A DNA stretch of 64,000 nucleotides from JAPHTQ01 sp050288165. GTDB taxonomy: Bacteria > Pseudomonadota > Gammaproteobacteria > Thiohalomonadales > Thiohalomonadaceae. This document shows positions 60,954 through 64,000 of this stretch, piece by piece. The notes beneath the pieces were generated by a model. The model made no database searches and was not told the DNA's origin. It was given only the letters and a program-made list of their open reading frames with translations. Every line of letters starts with the position of its first letter. Within the stretch, counting starts at the first letter, position 1. A program made the translations under genes and the position numbers. The DNA is taken from the NCBI GenBank assembly GCA_050288165.1, contig JBNKDG010000009.1:1-64000 (forward strand), read 5' to 3'.

Positions 60954-61460
60954 ATGGCTGTACTGGAGATCCTCACCTACCCGGACGAGCGGCTGAAGCA
61001 GGAGTCGCTGCCGGTAGAAAATTTTGACGACGAACTGCGCGCCTTTCTTGCGGATCTGGAAGAGACTATGCGCGCCGGCCCCGGCGGCGTCGGTATCGCC
61101 GCGCCACAGGTGGGGCGTTTTCAACGTATCGCCCTGGTTGACTGTTCGGCCACCCGCAAGCCTGTGCCGAACCACGGCTTCATGGTGCTGATCAATCCCG
61201 AGATCACCGAATGGGACGGGATGAAGGTGGGCCGCGAGGGCTGCATGTCGGTACCCGATTACACCGGCAATGTCATTCGTGCCGAGCGGATCAAATTCAG
61301 TGCTTATGATGGCAATGGCGAGAAACACGAATACGAGTGCGAGGGCTATGAGGCGCGGGCGGTGCAGCATGAGTGCGATCACCTCGACGGTATGTTATTC
61401 CTCGATCGGCTGGTGAGTCGCCGCAACGATCTGTTCCGGCGCAAAGTCTACCAAAAGTAA
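60954..61460 (+). CDS. def: Peptide deformylase
   Basis: 168 residues. Def removes the formyl group from nascent chains. All three motifs are present: GVGIAAPQVG (45-54), EGCMSVP with metal ligand C97, and QHECDHLDG with H139, E140, H143. The usual fmt-rsmB partners are absent here; instead def follows a gcvR-like gene, so this may be one of several def copies or a relocated one. Confidence 0.95.
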   Translation: MAVLEILTYPDERLKQESLPVENFDDELRAFLADLEETMRAGPGGVGIAAPQVGRFQRIALVDCSATRKPVPNHGFMVLINPEITEWDGMKVGREGCMSVPDYTGNVIRAERIKFSAYDGNGEKHEYECEGYEARAVQHECDHLDGMLFLDRLVSRRNDLFRRKVYQK

Positions 61461-61469
61461 CGTCGCCGG

Positions 61470-62180
61470 ATGCAGGAAGCCGATTCGACTCAAACGCTAT
61501 TGATTTACTGGCCCTGGCTTCTCGCCGGGGTTTTGCTGTTGCTGGTGATTCTGATCTGGCGTGCCTCGGGTCGTGCCGCGCTTATCGACTGGGGCCACGG
61601 CTGGATGAACCGGCTCGATGGTTTTAACCGCCTCTTCTGTCGCCACTACCACCGCCTCAACCACGATATGATCGAATTGCCGGAGAGCGGCCCGGCGATC
61701 CTGGTCTCCAACCATATCTCCGGTCTCGATCCGATACTGATGTTCGCCGCCAGTCGCCGCAAACTGCGTTTCCTGATCGCCACCGAGCAATATCATCGTT
61801 TCGGATTGGAGTGGTTGTTTCGTGCCGTCGGCTGTATCCCGGTGGATCGTAGCGGCAGACCGGAGAAGGCATTTCGTGAAGCGTTAAAGGCGTTAAAAGA
61901 TGGCGACGTCATCGCGCTCTTCCCCCACGGCAAGATTCATCTCGACAACGATCCGCCACACCATCTCAAACCGGGTGCGGTGCGACTGGCGCAACTGGCG
62001 AATTGCCCCATCTACCCGGTGCGTATCGAAGGGATTCGCGCCCAGGGGGGGATATTCATGCCGGTGTTGTTGCGTGCCCGTGCGCGACTGACCAATCGAC
62101 CGAAACTCGAGTGCGCCGATCTCGCACCGCGTGAATGCCTGCATGAACTGGAGCAATTGCTTGCTCCAGCAAAAGATTAG
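61470..62180 (+). CDS. 1-acyl-glycerol-3-phosphate acyltransferase-like protein (PlsC family)
   Basis: 236 residues. An N-terminal membrane segment (LLIYWPWLLAGVLLLLVILI) precedes the acyltransferase domain with the motif NHISGLDPIL (NHx4D form in place of the usual HX4D) and the second motif IPVDRSGRPEKAFREAL, then FPHGKI where the family has FPEGTR. Substrate may be lysophosphatidic acid or another acyl acceptor. Its stop overlaps the convergent histidine kinase stop by 4 nt. Confidence 0.82.
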   Translation: MQEADSTQTLLIYWPWLLAGVLLLLVILIWRASGRAALIDWGHGWMNRLDGFNRLFCRHYHRLNHDMIELPESGPAILVSNHISGLDPILMFAASRRKLRFLIATEQYHRFGLEWLFRAVGCIPVDRSGRPEKAFREALKALKDGDVIALFPHGKIHLDNDPPHHLKPGAVRLAQLANCPIYPVRIEGIRAQGGIFMPVLLRARARLTNRPKLECADLAPRECLHELEQLLAPAKD

Positions 62181-63559
62181 CGGCGCAGGAAGTGGACGGT
62201 CACTTCCAGTCCGCCCAGTTCTGATTTCCCCAGAGAAACGTCCGCGCGATTGAGTTCGGCGATACGCTGCACGATGGAGAGACCGAGTCCGCTGCCTTCG
62301 GTTTTCTGCCCGGCGAGACGATAGAAGCGATCGAAGATGCGTCCGTGTTCGCTCTCGGGGATACCGGGGCCGCTGTCGCCGACGTGCAGTTCGATGCTGT
62401 TGTCGGCGCACTGCACCAGCCGTACGCTGATGCGGCCGTTTTCCGGGGTATAGCGAATCGCGTTGTCGAGCAGGTTGCGCAACAGAATCTCCAGGCTCTC
62501 CTGCATGCCGGTGAGCACGGTAACGCCATCCACATCGAGTTCCAGTTCGATCTTTTTGTTCGCAGCATGCGGCACATAGTTGGCCATCATCTCTTCGCAG
62601 AGACGGTCCAGACGAACTTCCCTGTGCAGCGCGCTGCTGGTCTCGGGATCAACCCGTGCCATGGTCAACAGTTGTTCCACCAGACGAGAGGCACGTTCGA
62701 CACCTTCCAGCAATTTATCCAGCGCCTGATTACGCTCATCACTGTTGTTGCTGCGTTTGGCCACCTGGGCCTGAATCTTCAGCGCCGCCAGTGGGGTGCG
62801 CAGTTCATGGGCGGCATCGGCGGTGAAGCGGCGTTCGCTGTCGAAGGCGCGGGAGAGACGAAGGAACAGTCGATTGAGCGCTTCGACCAGGGGCATGATC
62901 TCGCAGGGTGCATCGCGGTCATCCACCGCTTCCAGGCTGCTGGGTGAGCGATTGGAGACGTTTCTGGCAAGAATATTCAGCGGCCGCATCGTCTGGTTGA
63001 CGCCGAGCAGGATCAGCAGCGCCAGTAGTGGCAGCAGGAACAGGATCGGTAGGCCAATGCGCAGGGCGACGGTATCGGTCAGTTCACCGCGGATCGCCAG
63101 CGCCTCACCGATCTTCACCATGAAGCCATCTTCCGGATCGAGCAGGGAGAAGACTCGCCACTCCTCGCCGTCGATGATTTCGGTACTGTAGCCGTTTTCC
63201 AGTGTATTAAGCAGGGTTTCCGGTGCATTGAAGGAACGCATCATCAGTGTGTGTTCAGGTTCCTGCCACAACTGATAGGACATTTTGTGTTCGTATTCGT
63301 GACCCGCCGCAGAGAAGCGGGTGTCGCCACTGAAGTGGATATGGGTGTTGCCGACAAAGCGTCGGGTGTCGCTCAACTCGGCCAGCTCATGTCCGGCGAC
63401 GGAGAGCAGGGTTCGCGCGGTCTGCGCCATCTGCGCATCGAACAGTTCGCCGATCTCGTGACGGGTGTCGCTGTAGTTGAGCCAGGCACTGAACAGCCAG
63501 ATCACTGCGGTGATCGACAGCAGGATAATGAGCAGGCGGCGGCGGAGCGAACTTCTCAT
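62177..63559 (-). CDS. Two-component sensor histidine kinase (QseC/PmrB type)
   Basis: 460 residues. Two membrane segments (about 8-26 and 168-188) enclose a periplasmic sensor domain of about 140 residues. A HAMP-like linker is followed by the H-box RRFTADAAHELRTPLAALKI with His251. The ATPase domain has NLLDNAIRYTPENG, GDSGPGIPE and GSGLGLSIV. The input signal is unknown. It is coupled to the response regulator by a 4-nt overlap (ATGA). Confidence 0.9.
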   Translation of the reverse strand: MRSSLRRRLLIILLSITAVIWLFSAWLNYSDTRHEIGELFDAQMAQTARTLLSVAGHELAELSDTRRFVGNTHIHFSGDTRFSAAGHEYEHKMSYQLWQEPEHTLMMRSFNAPETLLNTLENGYSTEIIDGEEWRVFSLLDPEDGFMVKIGEALAIRGELTDTVALRIGLPILFLLPLLALLILLGVNQTMRPLNILARNVSNRSPSSLEAVDDRDAPCEIMPLVEALNRLFLRLSRAFDSERRFTADAAHELRTPLAALKIQAQVAKRSNNSDERNQALDKLLEGVERASRLVEQLLTMARVDPETSSALHREVRLDRLCEEMMANYVPHAANKKIELELDVDGVTVLTGMQESLEILLRNLLDNAIRYTPENGRISVRLVQCADNSIELHVGDSGPGIPESEHGRIFDRFYRLAGQKTEGSGLGLSIVQRIAELNRADVSLGKSELGGLEVTVHFLRR

Positions 63560-64000
63560 ACGGGATCGATGATGTAGCCGACGCCGCGAATGGTGCGGAT
63601 CAGATCAGCGCCCAGTTTCTTGCGCAGGTGGTGGACGTAAACTTCGATGGCGTTGCTTTCCACTTCGCCATCCCAGGAGTAGAGCCCCTCTTCCAGGCGG
63701 CCGCGTGACATCACCTTGCCGGTGTTGCTGAGCAGCAGGTGCAGTACCGCATATTCACGCGGTGAGATATCGATTTTTTCGCCGCTCTTGCTGACGCTGT
63801 GCGCCGCCGGGTCGAGGACGATATCGCCGTGGAGGATCTCGCTGCTGGCGCGGCCACTGCTGCGGCGCAACAGGGCGCGCAGACGGGCGGAGAGTTCATC
63901 GAGATCGAAGGGTTTGAGCATGTAGTCGTCGGCCCCGGTATCCAGTCCTGCTACCCGGTCGCTGACTGCGTCACGGGCGGTGAGGATCAGTACCGGCAGG
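63556..64000 (-). CDS. OmpR-family response regulator, C-terminal part (5' end outside window)
   Basis: About 148 residues are visible. The receiver end is LPVLILTARDAVSDRVAGLD, then GADDYMLKPFDLDELSARLR with the conserved lysine. A winged-helix DNA-binding domain follows (LDPAAHSVSKSGEKIDISPR, EYAVLHLLL, SNAIEVYVHHLRKKLG, IRTIRGVGYII). The receiver N terminus with the phospho-aspartate lies beyond base 64000. QseB/PmrA-like; cognate to the kinase at 62177. Confidence 0.92.
   Translation of the reverse strand, partial: LPVLILTARDAVSDRVAGLDTGADDYMLKPFDLDELSARLRALLRRSSGRASSEILHGDIVLDPAAHSVSKSGEKIDISPREYAVLHLLLSNTGKVMSRGRLEEGLYSWDGEVESNAIEVYVHHLRKKLGADLIRTIRGVGYIIDPV

Overview
The window is chromosomal DNA of a gammaproteobacterium. 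The evidence is gene content and order: the S10, spc and alpha ribosomal-protein clusters in enterobacterial order, uvrA-MFS-ssb, and a long block ispB-rplU-rpmA-obgE-proB-rpsT-murJ-ribF-ileS-lspA-fkpB-ispH followed by the minor-pilin operon, pilRS, bamD and rluD. From memory this block matches Pseudomonas, but the species is not Pseudomonas: pilin, cytochrome and ABC-transporter genes are inserted in it. No gene in the window fixes the genus or the energy metabolism. All recognised genes are intact except the two cut by the window edges (tuf at the left, a response regulator at the right).

Layout. 1-14.3 kb: tuf end, then 30 translation, secretion and transcription genes (rpsJ to rplQ) on the plus strand, with visible promoters ahead of rplN and rpsM and a terminator after rplQ. 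14.4-19.9 kb: a SAM-hydrolase-family gene, uvrA (minus), a YajR-like MFS transporter and ssb. 19.9-26.3 kb: an accessory segment with a CsgD-like regulator, a perfect CRP-type palindrome, a small exported protein and a 1447-residue exported protein with five c-type heme motifs and six fibronectin-III-like repeats. Near-identical terminators flank it. 26.3-38.4 kb: tRNA-Pro, ispB, rplU-rpmA, obgE, proB, rpsT, murJ, ribF, ileS, lspA, fkpB, ispH. 38.4-45.4 kb (minus): minor-pilin operon fimT-pilV-pilW-pilX-pilY1-pilE. 45.6-52.7 kb: tRNA-Thr, then on the minus strand a three-gene ABC-transporter set, a secreted cysteine-rich protein, a 59-residue truncated type IV pilin with a sigma-54 promoter, pilR, pilS and a PP0621-like protein. 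52.8-64 kb: sucCD, nadE, glnB, a nitroreductase, bamD, rluD, pgeF, gcvR, def, an acyltransferase and a two-component system.

The most interesting part is 45.7-49.4 kb. Instead of a normal pilin of about 150 residues there is a helix-only pilin followed directly by a separate signal-peptide protein that could supply the missing globular domain. This is the arrangement known from Geobacter (PilA-N with PilA-C/Spc). An ABC transporter set comparable to Myxococcus pilGHI follows. Upstream lie a sigma-54 promoter (GG-N10-GC) and two 17-bp palindromes spaced exactly 21 bp apart, which fits activation by the adjacent NtrC-type PilR. The set is inserted between pilR and the minor-pilin operon, abutting the 3' end of tRNA-Thr, and the region from pilE to pilA looks clearly richer in A+T than its surroundings. 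Together with the multiheme cytochrome this makes cell-surface electron transfer or attachment plausible, but that is inference.

Four short intergenic inverted-repeat elements (30.5, 54.9, 57.1 and 60.3 kb) share one design: arms built from tandem 8-9-nt units. They fall into three sequence subfamilies. Coordinates were read by hand; no similarity search, folding or base-composition calculation was run.
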